A model generated the notes under the pieces. The model was not told the origin of the DNA. It saw only the letters and a list, made by a program, of their open reading frames with translations, and did not search any database. Shown piece by piece: positions 1 to 8,507 of a DNA stretch of 41,277 bases. The stretch is from Alcaligenaceae bacterium (GTDB lineage: Bacteria > Pseudomonadota > Gammaproteobacteria > Burkholderiales > Burkholderiaceae_B): positions 1 through 41,277 of the forward strand of contig JAJUGV010000017.1 of the NCBI GenBank assembly GCA_029265795.1, written 5' to 3'. Positions within the stretch are counted from its first letter, which is position 1; every line of letters starts with the position of its first letter. The position numbers were made by a program, and so were the translations under genes.

Positions 1-1
1 C

Positions 2-772
2 GATACAGGTGTGCTCGGCTTCACCAACGCCGCTTCCTGGTCCTCCCGGGGCGCCGACCTGAAAGTGGTCGGCGGTGCGCAACACGGCTTTCACGCAATC
101 GTTGTGCGTGAAGACGCCAACATCGAAAGCGTCGCCGACCTGAAGGGCCGCACATTGGCGTCCCAGCGTGAGGGCAGTACGGCTGACACGGTCCTGCGCG
201 GGGTGGTGTTCAGGGATGCCGGGCTTGAGGCGGGCGATGTCAACGTACTGGGTGTCAGCCCCCAAGTGGCCGTTCAGTCGCTGGTAGGCAACCGCGTTGA
301 GGCTGCCTTCCTGTTCGAACCGCAGGCTCGCATTGCACAGCTGGTGGCTCCCACCAAGCAAATCTACGAAATTGGCGAAGTATGGCCTTTCCCTTGCATG
401 GTGGTGATCACTTCCGGCGAGGTTCTGGAAAAGCGTAAAGATGCGGTCTGGAAGTCACTGGACGCCCAACGTGATGCCATCGAGCTGCTGCAGAATAAGC
501 CGGACGAAGCGGCCAAGCTGATTGCGTCATACTTCATTGCAGAACCTACGCTCAAGACGCTGGACGGTCGGGAGCTTCCCCGCGAAGAAGTGATCAGCGA
601 CGCAATCAAGAGCCAGACCTTTAGCCCGATCCTCACACCACAGGAAATTGAGCGCATGCAGGAAATCGCGGACATCATGCAGGCCCAGGGTTCGCTCAAG
701 ACCCGCGACGGTTCACCCTTTGATGTCACAAAGATCGTCGATCTGGAGTGGCAGCAGGCCCGCGATCTCTGA
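2..772 (+). CDS. ABC transporter substrate-binding protein (NMT1/SsuA-like), 5' truncated
   Basis: This is the C-terminal part (about 256 residues) of a periplasmic binding protein of the NMT1/THI5/SsuA/TauA type, which delivers small organic solutes to an ABC importer. The reading frame is open from the first base and no signal peptide is visible, so the true start lies upstream of the window; the GTG at 11 is probably internal. Family-like features are the segment reading 'HGFHAIVVRED' and then 'VADLKGRTLA', the hinge region typical of these proteins, and the later 'EAAFLFEPQARIA', which resembles the domain-closing segment. It is followed after 79 bases by the permease gene, so the two very likely form one transporter. 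The substrate cannot be told from sequence; sulfonates, nitrate, pyrimidine precursors and aromatic acids are all used by relatives. Confidence 0.85.
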   Translation, partial: DTGVLGFTNAASWSSRGADLKVVGGAQHGFHAIVVREDANIESVADLKGRTLASQREGSTADTVLRGVVFRDAGLEAGDVNVLGVSPQVAVQSLVGNRVEAAFLFEPQARIAQLVAPTKQIYEIGEVWPFPCMVVITSGEVLEKRKDAVWKSLDAQRDAIELLQNKPDEAAKLIASYFIAEPTLKTLDGRELPREEVISDAIKSQTFSPILTPQEIERMQEIADIMQAQGSLKTRDGSPFDVTKIVDLEWQQARDL

Positions 773-851
773 TTCCCACTGTTGCACGACGCTGCAATCA
801 AGGGCGGCTGGTCTGGGACCGGTCGCCCTTTAAAGATTCCGAACAAACTCA

Positions 852-1625
852 ATGAGCACACAAAAACAATTATCCGGCCCGCTCAAGAAAGCGGCCATGG
901 CGGTAGCCGTTCTGTTCATCCTGCTGATTTGGCAGGCTGCGGCATGGTCGCTGCCCGATTTCCTGATGCCCGATGTGCCGGATGTGATTGCCCGGCTGTG
1001 GGCGGATATTCAGTCCGGCGACTTCCGCCGGGCGCTTACCGGGAGTCTTACACGTCTGGGCTTCGGTTACGGGTTTGCCTTGCTGTTTGGCATTGGCTTC
1101 GGTCTGCTAGGCGCGCTGCTGTATTTCTTCCGAGAAGTGCTGAAGAACGCCATCATTATTCTGCAGTCCATCCCCTCTATCGCCTGGGTTCCGCTATTCC
1201 TCATCATGATGGGCTTCGGTAACATGCCCATCATCGTAGTGATTGCGCTGGCCGCCTTCTTTCCCGCCGCATTGTCTGTGATGAATGCGACCGAAAGCGT
1301 GTTGGCGGTGCATGTGTCGGCCGCCCGCGTTATGGGGGCCAGCCGCTGGGACATGGTGCGCCGGGTGTATTTGCCGGCAGTCATGCCTGAGCTCATTACG
1401 GGTGCGCAGCTCGCATTTGGCAATGCGTGGCGGGCGCTGATCTCTGCGGAAATGCTGATTGGCTTCGGGCAGGGCTTAGGGCGCACACTGGCCTACGCAG
1501 GGGAGACGGCCGATATGTTGGGCGTCATGTCCAATATTTTGACTATCGCCATTCTTGCGACGCTGATTGACCAAGTGCTGCTGGAAAATCTGAAGCGTCG
1601 GGTGTTGCGCTATCAGTATGTGTGA
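852..1625 (+). CDS. ABC transporter permease (SsuC/TauC-like)
   Basis: A 257-residue inner-membrane permease of the binding-protein-dependent transport family. It has about six hydrophobic segments. The first, near residues 13-33, reads as a membrane anchor. The cytoplasmic EAA-type loop, which contacts the ATPase, is visible as 'HVSAARVMGASRWDMVRRVYLP' around residues 153-175. Its length is usual for SsuC/TauC/NrtB-like permeases. It lies 79 bases after a substrate-binding protein gene, and its TGA stop overlaps a GTG, showing tight coupling to the following gene. No ATP-binding subunit is encoded downstream, so that gene is presumably upstream of the window. Confidence 0.92.
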   Translation: MSTQKQLSGPLKKAAMAVAVLFILLIWQAAAWSLPDFLMPDVPDVIARLWADIQSGDFRRALTGSLTRLGFGYGFALLFGIGFGLLGALLYFFREVLKNAIIILQSIPSIAWVPLFLIMMGFGNMPIIVVIALAAFFPAALSVMNATESVLAVHVSAARVMGASRWDMVRRVYLPAVMPELITGAQLAFGNAWRALISAEMLIGFGQGLGRTLAYAGETADMLGVMSNILTIAILATLIDQVLLENLKRRVLRYQYV

Positions 1626-1639
1626 AAGGGGCTCAGCCT

Positions 1640-2416
1640 ATGTTGAACGACGCACACATTAAACAGCTGTCAGGGACACTGCTAAGCCTGGTGCTGGCGG
1701 GTGGGGCCGCGTCGGTGGCCGCCGGCAGCACGTTGCCTGATCCACTGGCCTTGGGTGTGAACTATGTGGTTCCACCGCATAAGCCGGGCGCCAAGGTTCG
1801 CACGCCGGAAGGTATGGCGCCGTTGCTGATCGAGCATCTGAACAAGCGCGTGCCGGTGCAGCCGGTAACGGCTACGGCTGTCGATGCACAACTGGTTTCG
1901 CTCGACACACAGAGCCGGCAAAAACTGCGCAGCGAAGGGACCACGGTAATACCGACCGGGTACCAAGCCGGCATCATGGCCATCATGCGCACGGATACCG
2001 ATATCAAACGCTGGGAAGACTTGCGTGGACGTACGGTGTGTCTGGCGGAAGGCAGCCTGCTGGCGGGCACGATGCAGGCGCGCTATGGGGCGACAGAAAA
2101 AGTCTTCAGGGCGCCCGCAGATTCGCTGCTGGATCTGCGTATCGGCGGCTGTGACGCCGCAGTGCACGACAGCACCATGTTGAAAGCGCTGCTTGAGTTT
2201 CCAGAATGGCAGAAATTTTCTGCGCAACTTCCGGTGCAGAATGAGCGCGACTTGGTCTTTGTCGTGGCCGAGGGGTCCGCGTCTCTGGCGGATGCGTTGC
2301 GAAGCGAGGTCGCTCAATGGCAACACGCGGATCTTCTGACTAAGCTGACCCGACAGGCGGTGCAGGACATCGCCTTCGAAGTCTATATGGACCAGGAAGT
2401 GCCGGACTGCCACTAA
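1640..2416 (+). CDS. Second periplasmic substrate-binding protein of the ABC operon
   Basis: About 258 residues. The chosen ATG at 1640 has a good ribosome-binding site (AAGGGG, 1627-1632), and the protein then begins with a plausible signal peptide ending near 'AAGSTL'. A GTG at 1622 overlapping the permease stop would add six residues and is less likely. The body resembles family 3 or PhnD/NMT1-like solute receptors: 'GIMAIMRTDTDIKRWEDLRGRTVCLAEGS' is the classic 'dLkGk.vav..gs' segment, and 'LRIGGCDAAVHDS' resembles the '..G..Da...d' strand. Two cysteines near residues 130 and 170 could form a disulfide. Two receptors for one permease is unusual; it may be an accessory or alternative receptor. 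The substrate is unknown. Confidence 0.75.
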   Translation: MLNDAHIKQLSGTLLSLVLAGGAASVAAGSTLPDPLALGVNYVVPPHKPGAKVRTPEGMAPLLIEHLNKRVPVQPVTATAVDAQLVSLDTQSRQKLRSEGTTVIPTGYQAGIMAIMRTDTDIKRWEDLRGRTVCLAEGSLLAGTMQARYGATEKVFRAPADSLLDLRIGGCDAAVHDSTMLKALLEFPEWQKFSAQLPVQNERDLVFVVAEGSASLADALRSEVAQWQHADLLTKLTRQAVQDIAFEVYMDQEVPDCH

Positions 2417-2417
2417 T

Positions 2418-2439
2418 TGTGGTCGTGCCTTGGGTCGCG
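2418..2439 (+). other. Shared intergenic motif, copy 1
   Basis: A 22-base stretch containing TGTGGTCG and TTGGGTCGCG begins two bases after the stop of the second binding-protein gene. It matches the stretch after greB with one substitution and one single-base indel. Both are followed about 20 bases later by an AT-rich TAAA(A)TGATG. Role unknown. Confidence 0.4.
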
Positions 2440-2518
2440 GCGGTGGCGCGTTCAATTAAATGATGTTGCTGCCCTCGCCGTACAATAGCCTCTGCTTTCA
2501 GCGTAAGGGGCTGGCGGC

Positions 2519-3886
2519 ATGGCCAATTCCACAGCATCTGCGAAACGAGATGGTTTCAGTTCGGCCCTCGGGGTCTTAGCCGCCACGCTAGGCTCGGCGG
2601 TCGGTCTGGGCAATATCTGGAAGTTTCCGGCACTGACCGGCTCTAACGGCGGTGCCGGGTTTCTGCTTATCTATCTATGTGCGACGCTGGTGGTCGGGCT
2701 GCCGGTCATGATTGCAGAGCTGACGTTGGGCCGCCACGCCAGGGCGAACCCCATTGCGGCACTGAAACGCATGGGCCCTCCGGGCCGGCCTTGGTGGCTG
2801 GTGGGCGTCATCGGGATGATCGCCGCCTTTCTTATTATGGCGTTCTATTCCGAGGTCGTAGCTTGGGTGTTCGCTTATGTGTGGAAAGGGCTGGAAGGCT
2901 CTGCACTCAGCAGTGATCCGGCGGTCACCCAAGGGGCTTTCACGGCTTTGGTAAGCAGCCCCTGGCAGTCTTTGCTTTGGCAGTGGGTCGTGCTGCTGCT
3001 GATTGGTGGGATTTTGCTCAAAGGGGTCTCCGGCGGTATCGAGGCGGTTACTAAACGCCTGATGCCACTCCTTTTTCTTTTACTGACTGCCCTGTGCCTA
3101 TACAGCTTGACGCTCGATGGCGCCGGCGCGGGCCTGTCGTTTCTATTCCGTCCGGATTTTTCCAAGGTCGATGCTACCGTTGTGCTGACCGCTGTGGGGC
3201 TGGCCTTCTTCAAGATGTCCATCGGTATGGGCACCATGATGACTTACGGTAGTTACTTCCGCACAGAGCAAAATATTCCGCTTACGGCAGGGCGTGTCAT
3301 GTGCGCCGATCTCGCCGTCTCGTTGCTGGCCGGTATTGCCATCTTCCCCGCGGTATTCACCTTTGGTTTTGAGCCGGCGGCCGGCCCGGCATTGCTATTC
3401 ATCACATTGCCTGCGGTCTTCGCCCAGCTGCCGTTTGGTCAATTGCTGATGGTGCTGTTCTTCGTGCTGACGTCCATTGCCGCCATCGGCGCCATGCTTT
3501 CGCTGTTGGAAGTGCCGGTGTTGATTTTGCATGAGCGTCTCGGCTGGCCACGGCATAAGGCGATCGGCGTCTGTGTGGCTGTGGTAGCCGTGTTGGGCGC
3601 CGCCTGCGCCCTGTCCGGTAGTGTCCTGGCGGGCTTCCTGCTATTTGGCCGCAATATGTTCGAGCTGATGGATTTCGTTTCCTCGAATGTGCTATTGCCC
3701 GTAGGCGGCATATTAGTGGCGCTGTTTGCCGGTTGGGTGTGGGGAAAAGAGAGCTTCACCCATGCAGTGTCGAACGCAGGCGAGCTCGGCAACACCCGCT
3801 TGGCGCGGGTGTTGGTGGTGCTGCTGCGCTATGTGTCGCCCGTATTGATATTGATCGTGATGCTGCACGGCCTGGGTGTGCTTTGA
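2519..3886 (+). CDS. Neurotransmitter:sodium symporter (SNF/NSS) family transporter
   Basis: A 455-residue polytopic membrane protein with about 11 hydrophobic segments, matching the bacterial NSS members that lack TM12. The signature of TM1, GSAVGLGNIWKFP at residues 25-37, corresponds to the unwound substrate- and sodium-binding stretch of LeuT. Family members couple sodium influx to uptake of amino acids or related amines. The ATG at 2519 is preceded by AAGGGG at about 2502-2507. It is probably a single-gene unit: 102 non-coding bases separate it from the ABC operon, and the next gene is convergent. The exact amino-acid substrate cannot be predicted. Confidence 0.93.
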   Translation: MANSTASAKRDGFSSALGVLAATLGSAVGLGNIWKFPALTGSNGGAGFLLIYLCATLVVGLPVMIAELTLGRHARANPIAALKRMGPPGRPWWLVGVIGMIAAFLIMAFYSEVVAWVFAYVWKGLEGSALSSDPAVTQGAFTALVSSPWQSLLWQWVVLLLIGGILLKGVSGGIEAVTKRLMPLLFLLLTALCLYSLTLDGAGAGLSFLFRPDFSKVDATVVLTAVGLAFFKMSIGMGTMMTYGSYFRTEQNIPLTAGRVMCADLAVSLLAGIAIFPAVFTFGFEPAAGPALLFITLPAVFAQLPFGQLLMVLFFVLTSIAAIGAMLSLLEVPVLILHERLGWPRHKAIGVCVAVVAVLGAACALSGSVLAGFLLFGRNMFELMDFVSSNVLLPVGGILVALFAGWVWGKESFTHAVSNAGELGNTRLARVLVVLLRYVSPVLILIVMLHGLGVL

Positions 3887-3911
3887 CGTAGCGTAGGGCC
3901 CCGCAGCCGGC

Positions 3912-4868
3912 TCAACGCTGGCGTATTTGCACGCCGTTGCCGTTTTCTGCAATACAGGCGGGGTCGCTGCTCGTTGTGCCTTGGTAGCCCGCCTGAGTGA
4001 CATGGGCGCCCGGCGGCACGTCGTGAATCAGCCAGACATTCCCACCGATCGTGCAGCCCTTGCCCAACGTGACGCGGCCGAGAATCGTGGCGCCTGCATA
4101 GATAACGACGTCGTCTTCGACGATAGGGTGGCGGGGCAAGCCCTTAGTAAGCGCGCCGTCAGGGTCGGCGGGGAAGCGTTTGGCGCCCAGCGTGACATGT
4201 TGGTAGATACGGACGTTGTTGCCGATGATGGCGGTTTCACCGATCACCACTCCCGTACCATGATCAATGAAGAAATGCTCGCCGATCTGGGCGCCTGGGT
4301 GTATATCGATGCCGGTTTCCGAGTGCGCGATTTCGCTGCTCATGCGCGCCAGCAAGGGGAGCTCGCGCTTATAGAACTCATGCGCGATGCGATGGTGAAT
4401 CATCGCGTACACGCCTGGGTAGCAAAGCAGAATTTCATCGACGCTGCGCGCGGCGGGGTCACCCGCATAAGCCGCCAGCGTATCGGAATCTAGTTTGCGG
4501 CGAATTTCCGGCAGCGCTTGTGCAAAGGACTGAACCAGATCAATCGACTGCTGCTCTAGTGTGTCGGCATCCAGAGGGGCCTGGCGATGCTGGTAGGCCA
4601 GCTCCAGCTTAACTTGACTCAGCAGCGCATGGAGCGCGGAGTCCAGCGTATGGCCGACGTAGAAATCCTCGCTTTCCTGACGCAGATCGATGGGACCCAG
4701 ACGCATGGGAAACAGGATGCCGGTCAGGTCCTTGATAATGGCCTTCAGGGCCTGCGGCGAAGGGAAGTTTCGCCCGCCCGATTCCAGTGGGCGGCCTTGT
4801 GCTACCCGCCATTGCTGACGGATATAGGCCAGTTCTGAAACAATGGGTTGGATGTCGAATACAGCCAT
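3912..4868 (-). CDS. Serine O-acetyltransferase (EpsC/CysE type)
   Basis: A 318-residue protein of the hexapeptide-repeat acyltransferase family, which transfers acetyl from acetyl-CoA to L-serine in the first step of cysteine synthesis. The N-terminal helical part (residues 1-180) is followed by the left-handed beta helix, with 'DIHPGAQIGEHFFIDHGTG' and 'IYQHVTLGAKRF' and the catalytic-type histidines at about 190 and 203. The length fits the longer EpsC subfamily rather than enterobacterial CysE (273). The tail is short and lacks the canonical C-terminal '..DFTI' peptide that docks into O-acetylserine sulfhydrylase. It stands alone on the minus strand, 21 bases downstream of the HxlR gene's stop, so the two could be co-transcribed. 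It is convergent with the symporter gene. Confidence 0.9.
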   Translation of the reverse strand: MAVFDIQPIVSELAYIRQQWRVAQGRPLESGGRNFPSPQALKAIIKDLTGILFPMRLGPIDLRQESEDFYVGHTLDSALHALLSQVKLELAYQHRQAPLDADTLEQQSIDLVQSFAQALPEIRRKLDSDTLAAYAGDPAARSVDEILLCYPGVYAMIHHRIAHEFYKRELPLLARMSSEIAHSETGIDIHPGAQIGEHFFIDHGTGVVIGETAIIGNNVRIYQHVTLGAKRFPADPDGALTKGLPRHPIVEDDVVIYAGATILGRVTLGKGCTIGGNVWLIHDVPPGAHVTQAGYQGTTSSDPACIAENGNGVQIRQR

Positions 4869-4889
4869 GAGACAAGTACCTGCGTAAAT

Positions 4890-5708
4890 TCAGGGGAATT
4901 GAGAGATCATAGCAACCGCGCCGGGTGCAACGCCAACCGGAGTGACGGCCGGGGCGACTTCAAAGCATGAAAAGAAGTGCTGCAGGGCACTCGGGTCGCC
5001 TTCAACGCGGCACTCGCCTGATTCCAGTGCATCTTCCAGTGGGCGCTTGCCGTAGGCGAGCTGCAATACGACGACGGGCTCGGCATGCAGCGTCGCTGCA
5101 GCCCAGCTGCCGGCGTCCGCAGGGTGGCAGGGCGGCTCGCCCCGCACAATCGCCAGCATGGTCTGGTTAAGTGCCAGGTGGTAGGCGTGGCAACCCATCA
5201 CCAGGGTGATACGGAAACTGGCGGATTTTTCTAAGCCGGGTTTGAGCATGGCTTTGAAGGACAGGGCCATGGCGTCGGCGGTGAGGGAACGGCCCCGTTC
5301 AAAGGCCGGCGAACGTACGCCCCATTTGAGCAACTCGAGTAACACCGGCTCCAACAACATGCCCCACGCGGTCAGAACATAGACACGACTGGATGCGGGA
5401 GGTTGCAAGGTGCGTCGCTGGACGATGCCTGCCGACTCCAGGTCGTTGAGTCGTTGCGTGAGCACGTTGGGGCTGATTCCTGTCAGGCAGGCGCGCAGAT
5501 CAGAAAAGCGCTTCGGCCCCAGCAGCAGTTCGCGCACCACCAGTAATGCCCAGCGGTCACCGATAAGGTCTAGCGCATGGGCTGCGGCGCATCCATCGTC
5601 ATAGCTGCGCCGGGCGCGGGCAACGTCTGAAGCGGCGCATACAGATTGGTTTCGGCGACTTTTTGAGGCGTGTGGCGCGCCATCTGCGGAGTGTGAATTG
5701 GCGTTCAT
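4890..5708 (-). CDS. HxlR-family transcriptional regulator
   Basis: About 272 residues from the ATG at 5708. A longer in-frame extension upstream is possible but would run through the divergent promoter region. The winged helix-turn-helix of the HxlR family is plain at about residues 40-125: 'ALDLIGDRWALLVVRELLLGPKRFSDL', then 'ISPNVLTQRLNDLESAGIVQRR', with an acidic-basic wing after it. The C-terminal 130 residues are not part of the minimal HxlR domain and resemble the SCP2-like extension of some members, possibly a ligand-binding module. It is divergent from the SnoaL-VOC gene, with an inverted repeat between them, so control of that gene and of itself is the natural inference. Confidence 0.88.
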   Translation of the reverse strand: MNANSHSADGAPHASKSRRNQSVCAASDVARARRSYDDGCAAAHALDLIGDRWALLVVRELLLGPKRFSDLRACLTGISPNVLTQRLNDLESAGIVQRRTLQPPASSRVYVLTAWGMLLEPVLLELLKWGVRSPAFERGRSLTADAMALSFKAMLKPGLEKSASFRITLVMGCHAYHLALNQTMLAIVRGEPPCHPADAGSWAAATLHAEPVVVLQLAYGKRPLEDALESGECRVEGDPSALQHFFSCFEVAPAVTPVGVAPGAVAMISQFP

Positions 5709-5726
5709 AGACCCAGTATAGATTGA

Positions 5727-5766
5727 TAGTCCTGAAATACACTTTGTTAGTATTGTTTTAGGACTA
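5727..5766. promoter_or_regulatory. Inverted repeat in divergent promoter region, candidate HxlR operator
   Basis: TAGTCCT at 5727-5733 is repeated as AGGACTA at 5760-5766, with an AT-rich centre (mid-point 5746). It lies between the HxlR regulator and the SnoaL-VOC gene. A TATACT hexamer on the minus strand (5715-5720) could be the -10 box of the regulator, which places the repeat over its -35 region. The function is inferred from position. Confidence 0.5.
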
Positions 5767-5814
5767 AAGAGGATAAAGTAGGGCTGTCCTGAACCCACCA
5801 CCGAGGAGACTTGC

Positions 5815-6747
5815 ATGACAAGTAGGACGGACACAACGGTAAAAGCCGCCATCGAACAGGTCTATGACACCTGGATAGCGGCGGTACGCAAGCAGGATCT
5901 GGATACGATAATCTCCCTCTATACCGATGACGTACTGGCATTCGATGCCATCATGGCCTTGCAGTTCAAGGGAAAAGAGGCTTACCGCAAACACTGGCAG
6001 ACCTGCATGGAGTTCTGCCCGGCAAAAGAAAAGGAACCCTTCTTCGAAATTCATGAGTTGGTAGTGCAGTCCGAAGGCGATTTGGCCTTCGCCCATGCGC
6101 TAATGCGTTGCGGGTTCAAAGAAGGCGACAAAATTGATGCCTCATGGATGCGTATGTCATCCGGCCTGCGTAGGCACAACGGTGAATGGAAAATCGCCCA
6201 CGAACATTTTTCGGCACCGTTTGAAATGCCATCGGGCAAAGCGATGTTCTATTTATCGCCGGACGATAGCGAGCACGCGGTCAGGCCTGTGCCGCCCGGC
6301 ATGTCCACCATATCCGCCCATTTGGTGTGCGCGGATGCTCCGGCGGCGATCGAGTTCTACAAAAAGGCCTTCAACGCCATGGAAACACCTTTGGGGCAGT
6401 TGGAGATGGACGGGGTCTTTATGCATGGCGAACTGGCCATCGGCGATTCGATGATTATGATTGCACAAGAGAATGCCGACTGCGGTATGCGGGCGCCGCA
6501 CTCATTGAATGGGACGCCGGTCAGCCTGCACCTTTATGTGCCGGATGTCGATCGGGCTTTTCAAAGGGCCATTGAGGCCGGCGCAAAGGAAATCATGCCG
6601 GTCACCGACATGTTCTGGGGCGATCGCTATGGTGTAGTGGAAGATCCGGAAGGCCACCGCTGGTCGATGGCCACCCATGTGCGAGACATGTCACCCGAAG
6701 AAATCCAACAGGGCGCGCGCGAGTTTTTCGTGCAAATGGCCAAGTAA
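5815..6747 (+). CDS. SnoaL/NTF2-like domain fused to VOC (glyoxalase/PhnB-like) domain protein
   Basis: A 310-residue two-domain protein. Residues 1-140 look like a SnoaL/ketosteroid-isomerase cone fold: 'IEQVYDTWIAAVRKQDLDTIISLYTDDV', later 'NGEWKIAHEHFS'. Residues about 163-310 are a vicinal-oxygen-chelate domain of the PhnB/glyoxalase type: 'SAHLVCADAPAAIEFYKKAFNA', 'GDRYGVVEDPEGHRWSMATH'. His169 and the Glu of 'EDPEGH' sit where metal ligands are usual. A strong ribosome-binding site, GAGGAG (5803-5808), fixes the start. Both folds handle small hydrophobic or oxidised molecules, so an enzymatic or binding role in detoxification is plausible, but the reaction is unknown. Its expression is probably set by the divergent HxlR protein. 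Confidence 0.85.
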   Translation: MTSRTDTTVKAAIEQVYDTWIAAVRKQDLDTIISLYTDDVLAFDAIMALQFKGKEAYRKHWQTCMEFCPAKEKEPFFEIHELVVQSEGDLAFAHALMRCGFKEGDKIDASWMRMSSGLRRHNGEWKIAHEHFSAPFEMPSGKAMFYLSPDDSEHAVRPVPPGMSTISAHLVCADAPAAIEFYKKAFNAMETPLGQLEMDGVFMHGELAIGDSMIMIAQENADCGMRAPHSLNGTPVSLHLYVPDVDRAFQRAIEAGAKEIMPVTDMFWGDRYGVVEDPEGHRWSMATHVRDMSPEEIQQGAREFFVQMAK

Positions 6748-6791
6748 ACGGGTTGCCGGTGGAAAGCCCGGCTATCGGGCTGTCCGACCTT

Positions 6792-8507
6792 TTAGGCGGG
6801 CAGCCCATGTTCCACAACCAATTGCACACACACGCGGCCTTGCCACTCGTTGCAGTCCAGCCGGTAGGCTAGCTCCACGCGCTCGGGTAACGGTTCTGCG
6901 TGGTTAAACCAAATGGCATCGAAACGCTGAGTCCCGCGTTGCAGAAACAGCTTCAGATGTTTGTTCTTCAGCAGGCGTTGATGCAGGATCGTAAAGGTGT
7001 CGCGAAATACGGGCGCCGGAAAACCGGCACCCCATACCTGTTCCTGCAGTAGGCGCGCCACATCGATGGTGACAAATTCCGGCTCAAGTGAGCCGTCAGT
7101 TTCTATGACCGGCTCGAAACGATCCACTCCGGACAGTTCACGAACCGCCGCATCGAACCGGTCTACGAAGTCCCCGTAAGCAGACTCTACTAACGTCAAT
7201 CCCGCAGCCATGGCATGGCCGCCGAACTTCAAAATCATGCCGGGCTGCCGCTTGGAAACCAGATCCAGCACATCACGAAGATGGACTTCCGGAACCGAGC
7301 GGCCGGAGCCCCGCAAGACGCCATCATCACTGCGGGCGAAGGCCAGGGCGGGGCGCCAGTAAGTTTCTTTGAGACGAGAGGCAACTAGACCGACTACCCC
7401 TTGATGCCACTCAGGGTGGTAGACACACACGCTGGCAGGGCGCGCGGGCGCCTCGTGAGTCAGCACATTAAAGGCTTCTTCACGCATTGAAAGCTCAATC
7501 TGGCGCCGTTCCTGGTTGATAGCGTCTAGTTGCGCCGCCATGGCGCGAGCCTGTTCAGGATCGTCGGTGAGCAGGCAGTGCACGCCCAAGCTCATATCGG
7601 CCAGCCGGCCGGCGGCGTTCAGGCGCGGGCCCAGCGCGAAACCCAGGTCGAAGGCCGTGGCGTTGCGAGGTTCACGACCAGCGACTTCGAAAAGAGCGCG
7701 GACACCTGGTTGCATGCGGCCCTGTCGCATGCGTTGCAGCCCTTGCGTGACCAGCAGTCGGTTGTTTGCATCCAGACGTACGACGTCGGCCACCGTACCC
7801 AGTGCCACGAGATCGGCCAGGTCATCCAGACGCGGCCCGTTGTCGTGAAAGGCGCCCCGGCGACGCAGTTCGGCACGTAATGCCAGCATCAGGTAGAAGA
7901 TCACACCCACCCCTGCCAGATGCTTGGAGGGAAACCCGCAGCCTGGCTGATTGGGATTCACGATGGCCAGTGCCTCGGGCAGGGTGTCGCCAGGCAAGTG
8001 GTGGTCGGTGATGATAACTTCCATGCCGGCACGCCGGGCGGCGTTCACGCCATCTATGCTGGCAATGCCGTTATCCACGGTAATCAGCAGATCGGGCTTG
8101 CCGGCGGGGTGAGCCACGGCGAGATCAACAACGGCCGGGGAAAGCCCGTAGCCGGTTTCGAAACGGTCGGGTACCAGGAAGTCCACCGTGGCTCCCATGC
8201 GGCGCAGAGCACGCAGAGCAACCGCGCAGGCCGTTGCCCCGTCGCAATCGTAGTCGGCCACCACCAGCATGTGCTTGCGCGCCGCGATGGCGTCGGCCAG
8301 CAGTGCGGCGGCAGCCTCAGCATGGGTCAGGTGCCCGGGTGGAATCATCGCCGCCCACCCTTGCTTTGCATGAGCAGGGTCGTCGATGCCGCGTGCCGCC
8401 CACAGTCGGGCCAAAAGTGGATGAATACCGGCAGCTTCGAGTCGTTGGCGGCTTGCCGCGTGATCGCGGCGGTCTATCAGTTGCGCACGGACCACCAACG
8501 TCTCCAA
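6792..8507 (-). CDS. recJ: Single-stranded-DNA-specific exonuclease RecJ
   Basis: A 571-residue protein of the DHH phosphoesterase superfamily. RecJ degrades single-stranded DNA 5' to 3' in RecF-pathway recombination, mismatch repair and base-excision repair. Visible motifs are DYDCDG (residues 85-90), TVDNGI (143-148), TDHH (167-170), and later 'LGPRLNAAGRL' and 'KFGGHAMAAGLTL', the DHHA1-type GGH motif. The length is normal for RecJ. The annotated start is a TTG at 8507, inside the 3' end of the upstream gene; a TTG or GTG a few codons later are alternatives. The gene overlaps the RpfE-like gene by 31 bases, implying translational coupling. It is convergent with the SnoaL-VOC gene; a short hairpin (AGCCCG 6765-6770 with CGGGCT 6776-6781) lies in the gap but has no clear U-run. 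Confidence 0.96.
   Translation of the reverse strand: METLVVRAQLIDRRDHAASRQRLEAAGIHPLLARLWAARGIDDPAHAKQGWAAMIPPGHLTHAEAAAALLADAIAARKHMLVVADYDCDGATACAVALRALRRMGATVDFLVPDRFETGYGLSPAVVDLAVAHPAGKPDLLITVDNGIASIDGVNAARRAGMEVIITDHHLPGDTLPEALAIVNPNQPGCGFPSKHLAGVGVIFYLMLALRAELRRRGAFHDNGPRLDDLADLVALGTVADVVRLDANNRLLVTQGLQRMRQGRMQPGVRALFEVAGREPRNATAFDLGFALGPRLNAAGRLADMSLGVHCLLTDDPEQARAMAAQLDAINQERRQIELSMREEAFNVLTHEAPARPASVCVYHPEWHQGVVGLVASRLKETYWRPALAFARSDDGVLRGSGRSVPEVHLRDVLDLVSKRQPGMILKFGGHAMAAGLTLVESAYGDFVDRFDAAVRELSGVDRFEPVIETDGSLEPEFVTIDVARLLQEQVWGAGFPAPVFRDTFTILHQRLLKNKHLKLFLQRGTQRFDAIWFNHAEPLPERVELAYRLDCNEWQGRVCVQLVVEHGLPA

Noticed and set aside
1682-2455. Minus-strand open frame opposite the second binding-protein gene
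   Set aside because: The plus-strand frame has a signal peptide, ribosome-binding site and operon context; the minus frame is Arg/His-rich shadow translation.
6748-6791. Terminator between the SnoaL-VOC gene and recJ
   Set aside because: There is a 6-base-pair hairpin (6765-6781), but it has no proper U-run on either strand, so it is only mentioned with recJ.
8477-8507. Possible frameshift joining the RpfE-like gene and recJ
   Set aside because: Both proteins are complete with their own conserved ends; the 31-base overlap is ordinary translational coupling.
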